Assembly (NCBI GenBank): GCA_006384855.1
Contig: VCJN01001692.1
Coordinates: 16,517 to 80,516, forward strand
Length of the DNA: 64,000 nucleotides
Source: Tetraselmis striata
Lineage: Eukaryota > Chlorophyta > Chlorodendrophyceae > Chlorodendrales > Chlorodendraceae
Reading direction: 5' to 3'
Positions 1 through 15,825 of this stretch are shown here, piece after piece; the stretch's first letter is position 1; every line of letters starts with the position of its first letter. The position numbers and the translations under genes are program-made. The notes under the pieces are model-generated. The model was not told where the DNA came from, ran no database searches, and was given only the letters and a program-made list of their open reading frames with translations.

Positions 1-468
1 AGCTGCCAAGTGGCGCCAGCAGCGACGCGTCAATCAGCCCGAAGCAGGTGCGGCCCGGATGAGCTGTCGTGCGGACGGCGCAGCCCGTTTGCCACAGGCC
101 CCAGAGTGCGGACTATTCAGCACCTCCATGTGTCCTCCGGAACCTTGCAACACTGCCAGCCTACCCTCCATGGGTCATTACCCAGTCGTGCGTCTTCCTG
201 TTTGCCTGCCCTGATGCCATCGCTGTTGTGTGCCCGGTGACGTGCTGTACCATGCACACAGAGGCGCTCGCAGACCGCGGGGTCGGGCCCCGGCTCTCCT
301 GTGCACAGCATGAGTCCCAAGAGGTGCCCCCCTTCCCCCCCCTCCTTGCCTCCAGCCGCTCCAGCATTTCCCCTCTGTGTCTGTGCACCTCAGCTGCGAC
401 CCCCCCCCCCCCCCCCCCCCATCATCTGATGTCCACATCTCCTGAAATGAGTGCGCATGGTGCCACAG

Positions 469-664
469 GCATGTGGGCCGTGAAGCGCTGTACCGGGAGG
501 CGCGCCGGCGCAGTGGCGCAACCAGCAGCAGCGGCGGTGTGGTGGCGGAACGGGACCCCTTTGAGCCAGGCGGTGAGCTAGAGCATCTGCGTGACATGCG
601 TGAGAGCGTGGAGAGCGTACACATAGAGCATGCAGACACCACCTTCCACAAGCACCACTTCTAA
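469..664 (+). CDS. C-terminal exon of an unidentified gene
   Basis: A 3' terminal exon that I cannot assign to a family. An acceptor (ccacag) is followed by an open frame of about 64 residues ending in TAA. The peptide is charged: Arg-rich at first (ALYREARRRSG), then a Ser/Gly/Val linker, then an acidic stretch (ELEHLRDMRESVESVHIEH), and it ends in HKHHF. The intron upstream carries a C21 tract (400-420). A possible preceding exon ends at about 48 with donor GTGCGG in a compatible phase, but that is weak. The rest of the gene lies outside the window. No membrane segment or catalytic motif is visible. Confidence 0.5.
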
Positions 665-3224
665 GCGCCCCGGGTCGCAGCTCCTGTCCTCTGCCTGCGG
701 GCATGCGAAGCACACTTCCCCCCTCCCCTCAATGGAAGCCCATGCTGGCCACACACAGGGCGCCAGGCACTGGGAAGTAGAACACCATCGCCAGCGTTGA
801 GGATGTCAAGGTCGGGGCTCCAGGCTGGCAGCTTTTGCGCTGTCTTGAGCTCGCACATTGTAACGCGCTTATATGCCTAGCGCCTCCAACTTCCTCCCCT
901 ACTGCGTGCTGGCGCCGTTGCCTCAGTCCCGAGGGAGGGCTTGGCGGGGAATAGGAAGGCTGCCGGAGAGCCGTGTCAGGACAAGGTATAGAGGACGGAC
1001 GGGAGTAGGCATGCTGCAGCATTGGCGGCGATCGCGAGGGAGACGAGGTGGGGCACCGGCGGTAGAGACACGAGCGGGCGGCCCCCCTCCCCCCTTGTCC
1101 GGCTGGCCGGTCGCCCAGGTGCTAGGGCGTGCACCGTGCACCTACCAGTCGCGGACGTCGAGCGGTCCGGGAGTGACGCTTGTGAGCAAAGGCTGGCCTG
1201 TGCTGGGGGGGGGGGGGGTGGGGCAGTTTGGGGGAGCGGGACGGCCGCAAAATGCGCAGGTGCTTCGGCAGGGGAAGCCTTCTCGTGTGATCAGGCTACG
1301 GCACAACCTAGCAGCGCAGGTATGCTGGCGCGTTCTTCCATTATTAGCATTATCAGAAGTAATGGGTTTGGTTCCACGTCACATGTCGAAATAGCCAACA
1401 AACCTGCTGCTCCTAGTACCCGTACGCGCGCTGGGCTACGGTCGCTGAGTAGCAGCTGACGGTAATACAGCCTGACAGCCCCAGCACCGTGTCAGCATAT
1501 TCTACTCATAGCTGCTTTAGCGGAATACACATACAAAACATACATGTGATTAAATGATTAAAGCTGTGATTATATGATTACAAATTCATATGTATATATA
1601 GCACTCAACATAAAGGGATGAGGGAATCACGCGCTGCATATGCAGCGGTACAAGGTAGCGCTACCGGTACTGTAGTATGTAGTCGGCATGCGCGGCGACC
1701 CGCACCGGGCGGAGTTAATCAAGCGAGAGCTGTCAGGAACTACACCCCCCCCCCCCCCCCCCCCCCCCCCGCCCCCCACACACACACACACAGTTTAGGG
1801 TTTTGCCCTAAAAACCCGTATGTATGAGTACATATATCCACACATATATACTAGATATGTATATGTACATCGATTTAATTTATATATTTATTTTGGTAGA
1901 CATACATATATTGGTAATATATACATGTAATATATATGAATATATAGAGATGTTCATTTTCATTTTTTGATAATACTTTTATTTGCATTCATATTTTCTT
2001 CATTTTATATTTAAGTATATATATGTATATATACTTACATATGTAAATTTGTTCATTTATTTATTTACATTTACTCCATATATTTTTTATTCATATCTTT
2101 ATTCATATATTTTACATTATTATATGTAAACATATGTATGCATATCTAGTATACATTATATGTATACATGATTTTTGCTGGGATCTATATTTACTATATA
2201 TATGTATATGTATATATTTTTAATACTTATATTTGTATACATATATCGTTTAAATTTTACATATGTTTATTGTATATTTATAGTGCGTTATCTGCTACAT
2301 CTACATCATATGCCTCAAAAGCCTCTGCATATTTGTAAAATTGTGATTTCGCTTCGGGCGCTTCTTGTCGATCCACTCGCGCAAAATCTATGCCACTGCG
2401 GTCATTGATGGGAAACACCCGCCGGGGAAGGGCGTGCACATGCTGCCGTGCTAGGGACAATGCGACGGTGTGCGCGGTGCGTGCGCGCGACACCTGCTGT
2501 CATGTGGCAGTGAGTATTGGTGTAACATGTACTTGTGAACGGGGTTGCGGCCGGTTTGAGCGCACGGCACGCCGGCATTTGAACATAAAGATCCGTGTTT
2601 CCTTTCCATGGTCGTTGAGATACATGTGTTAGCGCCAACTTCCACGTGTAGCTCGGCGCATGGTTAGCTAGCTGGCTGCATACGGCATTCGCAAACTTGA
2701 TGCTCGCCCTGCAAAGAGCAGTAATCTTGCAATCACGCGGAAATTTATAATAATTCACCGCTCTATCAGAATCCAGATTAGATTGACGGGCTACAAAACC
2801 CGTGAACAGGGCTTTCTAGATAATTCGTTATCACCGCATTCCGATAGAACGGCCAAATACCATTATCTGTGAAAGATGCTTCGCAAATCCCTGCTCTGCT
2901 ATGCCAGCCAGCAAACTCATTGTGGGTTGGGGCGCGTGATTGGGGCATGTGATGCGCCATTCCACGCAAGCTCAGAGGCGCGAGGACCTCTAGGATGGGT
3001 CTCCACGTCGCGTCGACCTCGTCATCATTTCGGCTCCTCCCCTTTGACCATGCGTGACATGTGCTACAACATGCGCGCGACATGTGCGCTAGTCGTATTA
3101 TTGTTGTTGTTGATGGGGCGGGCCCGCGGTTGGCCCACGGTGCGGGTGGTATAAACTTCATTGCCCCTGTGGAATCGAAATCACTTTCTTTGTAATACTT
3201 TAACCCAGCGAGGCGCAACTATAA
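665..3224. other. Non-genic stretch with AT-rich block
   Basis: No coding exon with convincing splice signals is visible. 1500-2290 is strongly AT-rich with many TATATA/ATGTAT stretches, in sharp contrast to the GC-rich flanks. A C26 tract lies at about 1745-1770, followed by a short CA run and a telomere-like hairpin (TTTAGGG...CCCTAAAA, 1794-1814). A 71-codon open frame on the minus strand (2278-2493) has no recognisable domain. Confidence 0.5.
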
Positions 3225-3660
3225 CAATCGAGGCAACATTCGTCTCAAAAGAACAACTCTTGCCACATGGCAGCATTATACGGTACATACGTACATACAT
3301 CCGTAGTCGCAGGTACAAATAGTACTTGTACTCGTACACATAATATTGGTACTAACTCGTAGTATACCGTACTCGTATAATTGCCACACTACATCCCCCC
3401 CCCCTCCCCCCCAGCAAAACATCAACTCTCGACAAATTGGGGATAAAAACGGTGAGCTCTAGGTCCCTTGACCGAATCGCATACTCCGAAATCAGTGTTA
3501 CAATCGAGGCGACATTCGTCTCAAAAGAACAACTCTTGCCACATGGCAGCATTATACAGTACATCATTTACCCACAGTTACACATCGTACTAGTACTCGA
3601 ACATATAGGAGTGGTACGAACTTGTATAAAGTATATCGTACTCGTACAATTGTCACCGCC
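3225..3660. repeat. Tandem-dimer dispersed repeat, copy A
   Basis: Two head-to-tail units begin at 3225 and 3501 (period about 276 bp). Each starts with caatcgaggc, continues through cattcgtctcaaaagaacaa and ends in a region rich in tactcgtacaca-type motifs. The same unit, again as a dimer, recurs at 28600-29005. Units differ by substitutions and small indels. I see no coding frame, so this is a non-coding dispersed repeat, perhaps a non-autonomous element or dispersed satellite. Confidence 0.75.
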
Positions 3661-4439
3661 AACGGCACTTACCTTGCAGTATAGGAATTTGTGGGATTGA
3701 AATTGTTGGGAATCTTCCGCATTATGGGCAGACTCTCATTGAAAATAACGCCCACACATTGCAACAATCGTATGCATTGATTGGGGCGGCTCAAACTTGC
3801 GCGTCATATATACATCTCATGCATATATGTGTCCACCCACCATCGGGAGCGCTCGTGCAAATGCGACGGGCGGTAGCTACACCGCGCCAATAAACATGTT
3901 GCTCCCATTTGCGTATCTGAAGATGTCACGAGGAAATGTTTTCGTAACCGCGCATGGGGGCGCTCACAGGGATGTAGGAGATGTTCGGCCACTGAGTAAC
4001 AGTGGAGTCTGTAAAAGACGCCGCTTCATTCCCCGGAGCGGATGGGCGAAAGATGCTGAAATCATACTGGATGTTGTGAGGAACAACCCAGGCTGCCGGC
4101 TGCCTCCCATAGTTCTAACAAACACATTTTGTTTCGTCTAGACAATCACGGGCACGGTCCCGGACATGCTGGGCAGTTTGGTTCCCTCGCGGACCCAACT
4201 GCCACTTACGAATCCATGCAACGGATCATTGTCACTTTAGTACTCCAATAATTGTTGGCCTTGATCTTCTCTTGCCTCATGCTTCATCTATACAAAAAAA
4301 CCAATGAGGCCCTTGCCCACATGCCACCACCAAACACGTCTTTCTGAAGAGATCGGCATGACGTACTGTTTTGGGTATGTAGGAGATGTCTTGCCATGCC
4401 ACTGAGTAAGACGAGTTGTGTCTGCGAAGACGCCGATGC

Positions 4440-6330
4440 ACTTACATTGGTCCAGTGATGAAGAAGTAGTTCGAGGGCGGCGATGAGCCAAGAATCTCGG
4501 TGTCGTATGTCTTGAAATAGGCGTCCACCGCGTCCTGGCGGCTCGCCAAGTACCCAACGTGGGCGATGACCCGGGCCGAGCGATAGCGGTCCCATAGCCA
4601 CTCTGCAAGGGACTTGCGGGCGGAGTGGCTGCCGACACATCATGCCATGGGTATCGACCGGGTGGCTGGGTCGGGGGAGCTCGTTTAGGGGGTGGGATGG
4701 AAGTTCTGGGGACCCACGCGAGAGGTCTTGACGACGGCCAGTAGCCGGCCGTCATGGGGCGGGCGGAACACTAGGATATGTAGTCCTCGAGCATGCCGGC
4801 CGGGCGGATAGCCAGGCAAGGCACGTGTTCATGGATGTAGGGAAAGCACTCGTGTCGGGCGTTGACGTTCTTGTCGATGTCTACGCGCATGCGGCTGTAG
4901 CGGCAACCCAGCTCCGCGTCTAAGAGCACGCGAAGCGCGCTGAGCTCCGAGTAGGAGATGGCGCCGAAGCTAGACATCGTGTTCAGGAAGGTGATGCACA
5001 GCCGCGGGTGTCTGCCGAACGCGGACAACAAAGAGAAGCCTCGATGTAGCATCGCTCGCATGTCCGGGATCCGGAAGGGGTGGCCCTTGGCTGGACGAGT
5101 GATCCGGCGTTCAGAATGGAGATGAGGTCCCCGATGCCCTCGTCCTTGCATGGTTTCGCCGCATGGAGGCCGCAATGGAGGCCGCCTGGAGGCCGACAAT
5201 GCGTATATATGTGCGGGAGCTGACGACGATGGCAGTCGGAGATTGCCGCTAGTACAAACTAGAGCCAGTACATGTCGCTCGTACAATGTGTAATGTAGCA
5301 TCGCAGGAGGCCGAGGGTGACGGGCAAGGGGGTGGCGCCGCGCGCCGTCCATGCTTAGTAGTCGCGCAGGTTGCTGCGGTAAGTGTCGATGGTAGAGGAG
5401 CGGAGCCAGAGGTTCTCCAGACTGTCGGCTCTTGCGAGCAAGCGCCGCCACTCGGAGAGGTGGACGGCAAGCACCGCCGTCGTCGCCCTTGTCTCAGGAA
5501 CGCCTGTATCCGGGAGTCCGGCGCATTGGGCGCACAAAGCCGTCCGGCAGCTTGCGTAGACGTAGATACGTCTCGGGGATCGTCGCTTGACACCCGCAGT
5601 AGCTTGTTATTGGTTACATGGCCGGGTGGAGAGGCTGTCGATGGGACCGGCAGAGGGCACATGAATCCGTACGGCGCCATATGTGGTGGGGCCCTGGTAG
5701 AATCGGCGAGCTGGGACCGGATTGGTCCGGCTGGCATCCATCCATTCCGGGGAGGTCAACAAAGCGTGGCCCCGTCGGAAATACGTGACGACCTGCTATG
5801 TGCGTCCGCGAGGCGCCACCACAGGGCCGCGGCCCGGACTGGAAGCACGAAGTTCCCGACTGTGGTGGATGGGGCCGTGGCGTAGCACGCCCATGTTTGG
5901 CGCAAGATGTCGCAAACTTCTGCAACGGGGGGATGCAGTAGACCCGGCGGCCATCCCATAGGTGGGCCACGCAGTTGTCAATCACCGACCAAAAAGCTCG
6001 CCGACAGAACGAGTTGCGGCCGAGAGGGTCGGAGAATGCATCGACGTCGAAGGGGCCGCATGCGGCCTCCAATTCGTAGAAGGTGGCGACGAGGAGTCGC
6101 CAATCTTGGTCGTCGATGGCGCCGCGAAGCCGGGAAAGGCAGTCGGCGAGGGTGTTCTCCCTGCCCGGAATGCGCCGGGCGGTGAGCTCAATGTTGTAAT
6201 AATTCACGGAGTCGAGGAGCCACATGACCAGCACGAGGGAGTCCGAGTGAGGCGAGGCTCCCTTGTTGGCCGCCCCCATCAAGGAGGTGTTGTTGAAGCG
6301 GGAGAGAACGCTGATGCCGTGAGGCGTTCG
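4440..6330 (-). pseudogene. DIRS-like retroelement: RNase H and tyrosine recombinase, decayed
   Basis: Minus-strand remains of a tyrosine-recombinase retrotransposon. The upstream part (about 6320-5880) is an RNase H-like domain: a DNT-like box read as NNTS, then ARRIPGRENTLADCLSR (the usual H-I/V-PG-x-N-x-x-AD-x-LSR signature), followed by the GPFDVDAFSDP segment typical after RNase H in DIRS/Ngaro-type polyproteins. Downstream (about 5537-4440) is a tyrosine recombinase. Its N-terminal helical part (RSSTIDTYRSNLRDY) is broken by an in-frame TAA. The catalytic box is SHSARKSLAEWLWDRY (H-x-x-R), followed about 30 residues later by a candidate nucleophile Tyr (DAVDAYFKTY). There are several stops and frame changes. 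No reverse transcriptase is recognisable upstream, so the copy is probably 5'-truncated. Family identity is fairly sure; the boundaries are not. Confidence 0.7.
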
Positions 6331-6559
6331 CCGACATGCTCGATGGTTCATGTTATTGTCTGCCGGCGATGGAGCGTGTGGAACAACAAGATTTATTTTG
6401 GGCAGTCCGCCGGCGGATATGGTCGTCCTCGGCTCCTCGCAGGGTTGGGTGGCGGTGTTACCTTTGCCGTCGCCCACTCGTTTCCACCACCCGAGCTCGG
6501 GGTGAGGGCACAACGCATATAGGGGCGCAAAGCGAACACAATCCGTCACATAATATGAA

Positions 6560-8890
6560 AAACCGAAATACTCATGTTGACGAGGGGATGTTCATGCCAC
6601 TCAGGTGGACGGACATTCCGAATCAGTCCCTGTCGAGCAAAGCCGGCTACTGAGTCATACACGATCCATAAAGGATTCATGTAGCACTAGCCTCGCGTCC
6701 ATGACAGTAACATCCCCGTATATTATAGCGTCATATGGCGGCCGCCTTACTTCCAATTCCTGCATATATCAAGAAAGAAATTAAGAAAGTGGTCGGTCCC
6801 GGCGCGGCAGCATGGCCTCGAGGTTATCGTGATATAATGTTTACTATCAGTAGTTGGTGGTTCCTTCCGCATAGCGCGCGTTGCGCGCGTTCGCCTGCGC
6901 CCTGCCAATCCACGTGGCACGCATGCGACGTGCGCATCTAAACATCTTACCAAGCACGAGCATGGAGCGTTGTACTGCGGGCGTGCTACAACACCCAATA
7001 AAGTAGACCTAGAAATCTGCCGTGACAACGAGCACGGTCAACTCCAGCTCCCCGCCCATGGCCCATAGGCGACCACCAAACACGCGATGGCCGTGTTTCG
7101 GTAGTTCCATCTAGGCAGCTTTCCGCCAGACAACGCCGTTGCCGAGAAATATATTTACAAGTGCGATAACCGGACGAAACGGCTGCCTCCTTGGCGTAGG
7201 ATGCTTGCATGCCTTGGCGAAGCGCGAAGATCAATGGCCATGTAGCCCCATGCATGGCTTGGGCACCAAGTCGAGCGAGGATACGCACGGATTTCTACGT
7301 GCAAAGTCTTATGTAATGTGCTGTATATCACTGCGACGACGCGAACGAAGCCGCCGGAATAATGGTTATACACGAATTTGATATAGCGACTACAGGGTGC
7401 TCATACTTTCGGCGCGGACGACGGCTGTACTGTCGCGCCGCGTGACGAGACATCCATTCCGAATCTGCTCCGAAACCATGCCCCGAAACCATATCTTGCT
7501 CCTGCTTTCCCGGCTGCTGCTCGGCTCGTGCCTCTATGTCGCTCCGCCCCGCCCACGTGAAGGACAACATAACCAGCATTGCTACTTGTAGCGCGGCGCT
7601 CGCGGCACCCTCGGCCCTACTGCTTTGCGCCCGCCGTCGGTGATGTTGCGCCATGTGGCTCGTGCTCGTGCCGCCCTATAACCCGCCGACACATAGCTGC
7701 TGACAAACGAAAGTACATCGCCGTCGCGCCATCCCAATCCGCCCGTGGCTTGCCCGGTCAGCCCCGATGCCCCGCTAACGCAGTTCCGCAGAATCCGCCG
7801 TAGTACTTGGCCGTCTAGCGAATATCTGCGCCGCCCGCTCGACGCTGGCGTCACGCCGCCGCCGCAGCGGTGCGGTGCGGCGCGGTAGCAGTCGCTTAGT
7901 CTCAGTCTCAGTGGTCGCTACCTCGTAATAATGGCCGCGCGCGCCTGCTTGCTGCGCGCAGATAGTATACGTATAGGTAGCGCGGGGCAGTTGCTTCACT
8001 CCACGCCACACAGAACTAGCAGCCGGTATGTATCGTATTACCAGGTATAGGTTCATCAGCATCGGTAGCGCATCGTCATCGCGTAGTCGCCGCGTCGTCT
8101 GCCGTTGGTTGTACCGCACCGCAAAAGCACGCTAAAAGTAAGCCTCGGTGTGCATACTGACTACATCGCCACAGAAAAAAAAACATGTGCTACATACCCT
8201 TTATATCTGCGCTGTAATTCATTTCAGATGTGTTCGAAACGCACAAACTAGAGCACAGATCGTCATACGAGTACGTGTGGAGGAAGGTGGGGGGGGGAGA
8301 CGGAGAGGGAGAGATGCAGAGAGAGAAGGTAAGTTTCAATTGGACAGCCAGTCAATCGCCGACAGCGCTTCGCAGGCCGCAGTTACCCGAGTACCTGAGA
8401 GTGCCCGACCACCACAGCCGTATACAGCACACCCACACAACCCTCTGATCCCCGCACATCCCGACAGTCATACGTAGGCGGCATATCTTCGTACGCTGCA
8501 GTGGTCAGAGTCCTACACTCCTACTGCAATCAGCAGCCTCCAGTCTTTCTCTCGTGATGCCCCCCCTTTCCTGTGTCCCCCCATCCTTTGACTCCTAGCC
8601 CCTTCCCTCTGCTTCCTTTCTTCAGTATGCACAGAAGCGGCTGTGGATACACCCCGTCTCACAGGGCCACGCTGCTCGACTGAACAGGGGATTCTACCAG
8701 GAGCGTTGCGCGATGAGTAGGGGCTGCAAGAATGGCCAATCGCAGGTGCTGGCTCCCCGCTTCAATGGTTCCACGAACAATGCCACGTGCGTGTTTCCAA
8801 TGGTTGACGTACTGGCTTGGGCTGCCAGAAAGCAATAGCGGCGAGAACGTGGGGGATCTGTGTTGTTGGGCCGACAGTTCCCGCGAGCCT
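6560..8890. other. No gene recognised
   Basis: Open frames are short and overlap on both strands without splice-supported structure or known motifs. There is no long homopolymer apart from a short G run near 8288. Confidence 0.4.
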
Positions 8891-8905
8891 GTAAGTCTGC
8901 TTGTT

Positions 8906-8910
8906 TTACA
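8906..8910 (-). terminator. Putative TGTAA poly(A) signal of the cystatin gene
   Basis: TGTAA on the minus strand, about 77 nt beyond the cystatin stop codon. TGTAA is the usual green-algal polyadenylation signal. Confidence 0.5.
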
Positions 8911-8986
8911 GGGAAACTCTATGATAATCAGAGGGGAAGGGAAAATAGAGTAGAGGACATGGAGAGGCGGGGGTCTGGCAGCGCGC

Positions 8987-9890
8987 TCAGGCACTGACGG
9001 CCACAAAGCTGCCCTGCACCAGCCAGTCGTCCGCTGCCTGGCGAAGCTTGACCTGCGGGCAGCACATGGGGGGCGGGAGGCGGGCGCGCAGCCCGGTGTC
9101 AGTAAATGGTATCTAGAGGCAAGAGGGGGAGGAGGGGCGGGGCGGGAGAGGGAGGGAGGGCGGGGCACCTGGAAGACCTTCTCCTCCTGGCCACGCACCA
9201 CCCGCAGAGAGAGCTGGTAAAGGGAGCCACCCAGGTGGCGGGCGTCCACCACCTGCCAAGGAGAGGGGAGAGGTAGGGGCACACCGGAGAAGCAGCGGGC
9301 GAAGGGGTGTCAGGATGGTGTGAGGAATACCGGCGCCGCTTTGAGGGAGTAGGGACATACATGGATCAGCAGGAGCGACGTGACGTATTGGATGAAGGAG
9401 GGAGGGCATTGCGCTCTGAGAGAAGGATGTGGCAGGGCTGGAGGGGCGCGAGGGTGGGCAGGTTCCGGACCTCCTTGAGCGTCCAGGGGATGAGGGAGTT
9501 GGATTGCTGCGTGAGCTGTGCCACCGCGTACGCGGCGCCCTCCGCCAGCTCGTCGCTCACCTCCACCACCTGTTCTGCGCTGCCAGAGGGGGCGAGCAGA
9601 GCGGCGGCCTGCGTGGAGTCGGCGGCGGCGTGCTTGCTGGCCTGTTCAGCACACGGCCGAGCCAGAAGGGTGTTCAGGGGCCCCGATGAAGTAGCTGCGC
9701 TCCGCCGGTTTGCTCCCGCATATGCCCCCCCGCTTCCCTTTGCAGTGGCCGGGACGCACCTTGCCGGCTTCCTTGTAGTGCGTCAGCTTGAGCGTGTTGG
9801 TGTGCGCGCCAAAGGGCTCTGGAGCAAATGGGCATGGACAGTCAGCCGGGGACGGGATGGGCTTGCTGGGTTGTCTGGGTGAGGGAGGGG

Positions 9891-9923
<33 letters not shown>

Positions 9924-10763
9924 CGCACCGTAGACAGCGACCTCAAAGGTGCGCGCCTCGTCCGAGTCGCCCTCGGTGACCTCCAGATTCACGAAGTAAA
10001 GGGTGCCGGCCACGAGCTGCTTGCGCACCGACACGATGCGGGACAGCTGCAGGCCGCCGTTGGCGCTCTCGCCGCGCTCGTTGAGCTGTGAGGTGGCCGC
10101 CAGTGTTGGCCCGGCGGGGGGGGGGGGGGGGGGGGGGGGGAGGTAGGCGATGGGGAGCGCGGCCCATGCAGGCAGGCAGTGGCTGCTCGGCTAAAAAGCA
10201 CTTTCAGTGGCGCAGCACCGCGCCGCAATTCACAATGAGGATATCACGAGCCGCTGCCGGTTCGTGGCTTGAGCCGTTGGCTCAATGGTTGGCAGGCGTG
10301 ATTTTCTATTTTATTTATTCATTTTTTTTCATCCGCCCGCACCTGAGCCACGGCGTAGTCAGCGACCTCCTGCACGCGCTGGTCGCCCACCGAAGCGCGC
10401 TCGATGCCACCTGCACGGGAGGGAGGGCTGGAGTCAGCTGCTGGAGCACACAATACTCTCCGAGATCTGGCGAGACGTCGAGAGCGGGCCGGCAACGCGC
10501 TTCGGCATGTCGGAAGCGCGGCGGTAGACGAGGCGTAGGGTTTGAAACAGGGTCCTTCCCGTCGCCCGCACAGCCTGACGGAACCGGCTGACGGAACCGC
10601 CGGCGCAGCGAGCCGAAGACTTGGGACGGCACGCACTGGGAAGCCTTCAGATAGGATGTAGGCGTACAAAGGGCCACTCACCGAGGCGGAGTGCGCATGT
10701 GGCTGAGAGGCTGAGCAGCAGCAGCAGGCCGGGTGCTGACGTCCGCTGGATGGAGCGCGCCAT
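8987..10763 (-). CDS. Secreted two-domain cystatin (cysteine protease inhibitor)
   Basis: Cystatins block papain-family cysteine proteases. Seven exons close in phase: 10763-10682, 10410-10343, 10085-9929, 9818-9760, 9641-9471, 9252-9169, 9052-8987. Exon 1 encodes a clear signal peptide (a Leu-rich core LLLLLSLSATCA), so the protein should enter the secretory pathway. Domain 1 has the N-terminal GG, a helix of the phytocystatin type (VADYAVAQ) and a canonical QxVxG loop (QLVAG) followed by TLYFVNLEV. Domain 2 has the helix (EGAAYAVAQLTQQSNSL) and the strand SLYQLSLRV, but QxVxG is replaced by DARHLGG; a Trp (DDWLVQ) stands in the second hairpin. Domain 1 probably inhibits; domain 2 may be weakened or have another role. 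Sense-strand poly-C tracts sit in introns 2 and 3. The gene is divergent from the helicase. Confidence 0.85.
9892..9920. repeat. G29 homopolymer in cystatin intron 3
   Basis: A G run on the plus strand, hence poly-C on the transcribed sense strand, starting a few bases after the donor site. A similar run (10116-10140) lies in intron 2, upstream of the exon 3 acceptor. Confidence 0.9.
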
Positions 10764-11657
10764 GTCGCGGCCCGAAAGTACTACTGGCACTATCTTGAAA
10801 CTCCGCGCAGGGGCAGGCGAGGAGTGGGGTGTATCTATCGCGGTTGTACACGCGTGCGCCGTGGGTATCTCTCCGCTGGGAGTGGGTTGCTATCTCGCAC
10901 CGTCTGCCGGTCAGCAGCAGCTTCTTCAACGCTGCTCAGGAACGCAGCGGCACATTTGTATGGGCCTGCCGTCTTGGCGGTGGCAATGCTGCGGAGCAGG
11001 GCCGGCCGGGGCGCGGCCGGCAGCCTGGAATAAGGGGCGCCCTCGTACAATACGGGCAGTGGAGGCGATTCCGAACATCAGGCGGAAGTATGACGCATAA
11101 GGCGCGCGCACATTCCCCTTGCAGTCGTCACAGCATACTACAGCACGCGCGCAGCGCGCCGTCGCCGTCGAGATTTCGTCGGCGGCTGCCGAGTGGCGCC
11201 GCCGCCATCGTCGCCTCGCCCCCCCCCCCCCCCCCCCCCCCCACACACACACAGCCCCGCTCCCTATTCCACTGTATCTCTCTGATCCCTGATCGGCGGC
11301 TTTCTACTCGACAACTAGCATGCCGTGAGGATCTCTTGGTTCGTGTGGGCAAAGCCGAGAGCGGTTGGCGCAAGGAGAGGGGTGCGGGGATAGTCGGGGA
11401 AGGCGGGAAGCATGGGATCGATGCACAAACAGGGCGGGGGGGAGTCGCGCAGGGAAAAGCGGCCGGCGGCGGTGAGGGACGCACCGACAGGTGCCACGCG
11501 AGTGAAGCGGGAGGCGCGCCCACCAGCAGGCGCCACCCCGCACGAGAGCGGCGCAAATGGGAGGTCCGACGGCACGCCTGACTCCATGATGCGCGCGGTA
11601 CCCTGCCCGGTATTCGTCCTGAGGCCCCTCACTGCCTTGCCGATCGGACTGTGGCAG
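10764..11657. other. Divergent intergenic region (cystatin / helicase)
   Basis: It separates two divergent genes and should contain both promoters and the undetermined 5' end of the helicase. A C22-23 tract followed by CACACA lies at about 11220-11250. I see no clear TATA box and could not fix the helicase initiator codon here. Confidence 0.4.
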
Positions 11658-15708
<4,051 letters not shown>

Positions 15709-15820
15709 CCCCGGTAAAGCTGTAGGGTGGAAGCAGCTGTGTAGACGCTTGACATCGGAGCAGTCTTTTGTATATCATGCACGCAGTGCTGCATACTCAA
15801 CGCTGGGGCGGCAGCACACG

Positions 15821-15825
15821 TGTAA
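15821..15825 (+). terminator. Putative TGTAA poly(A) signal of the helicase gene
   Basis: TGTAA 113 nt after the helicase stop codon. Confidence 0.5.
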
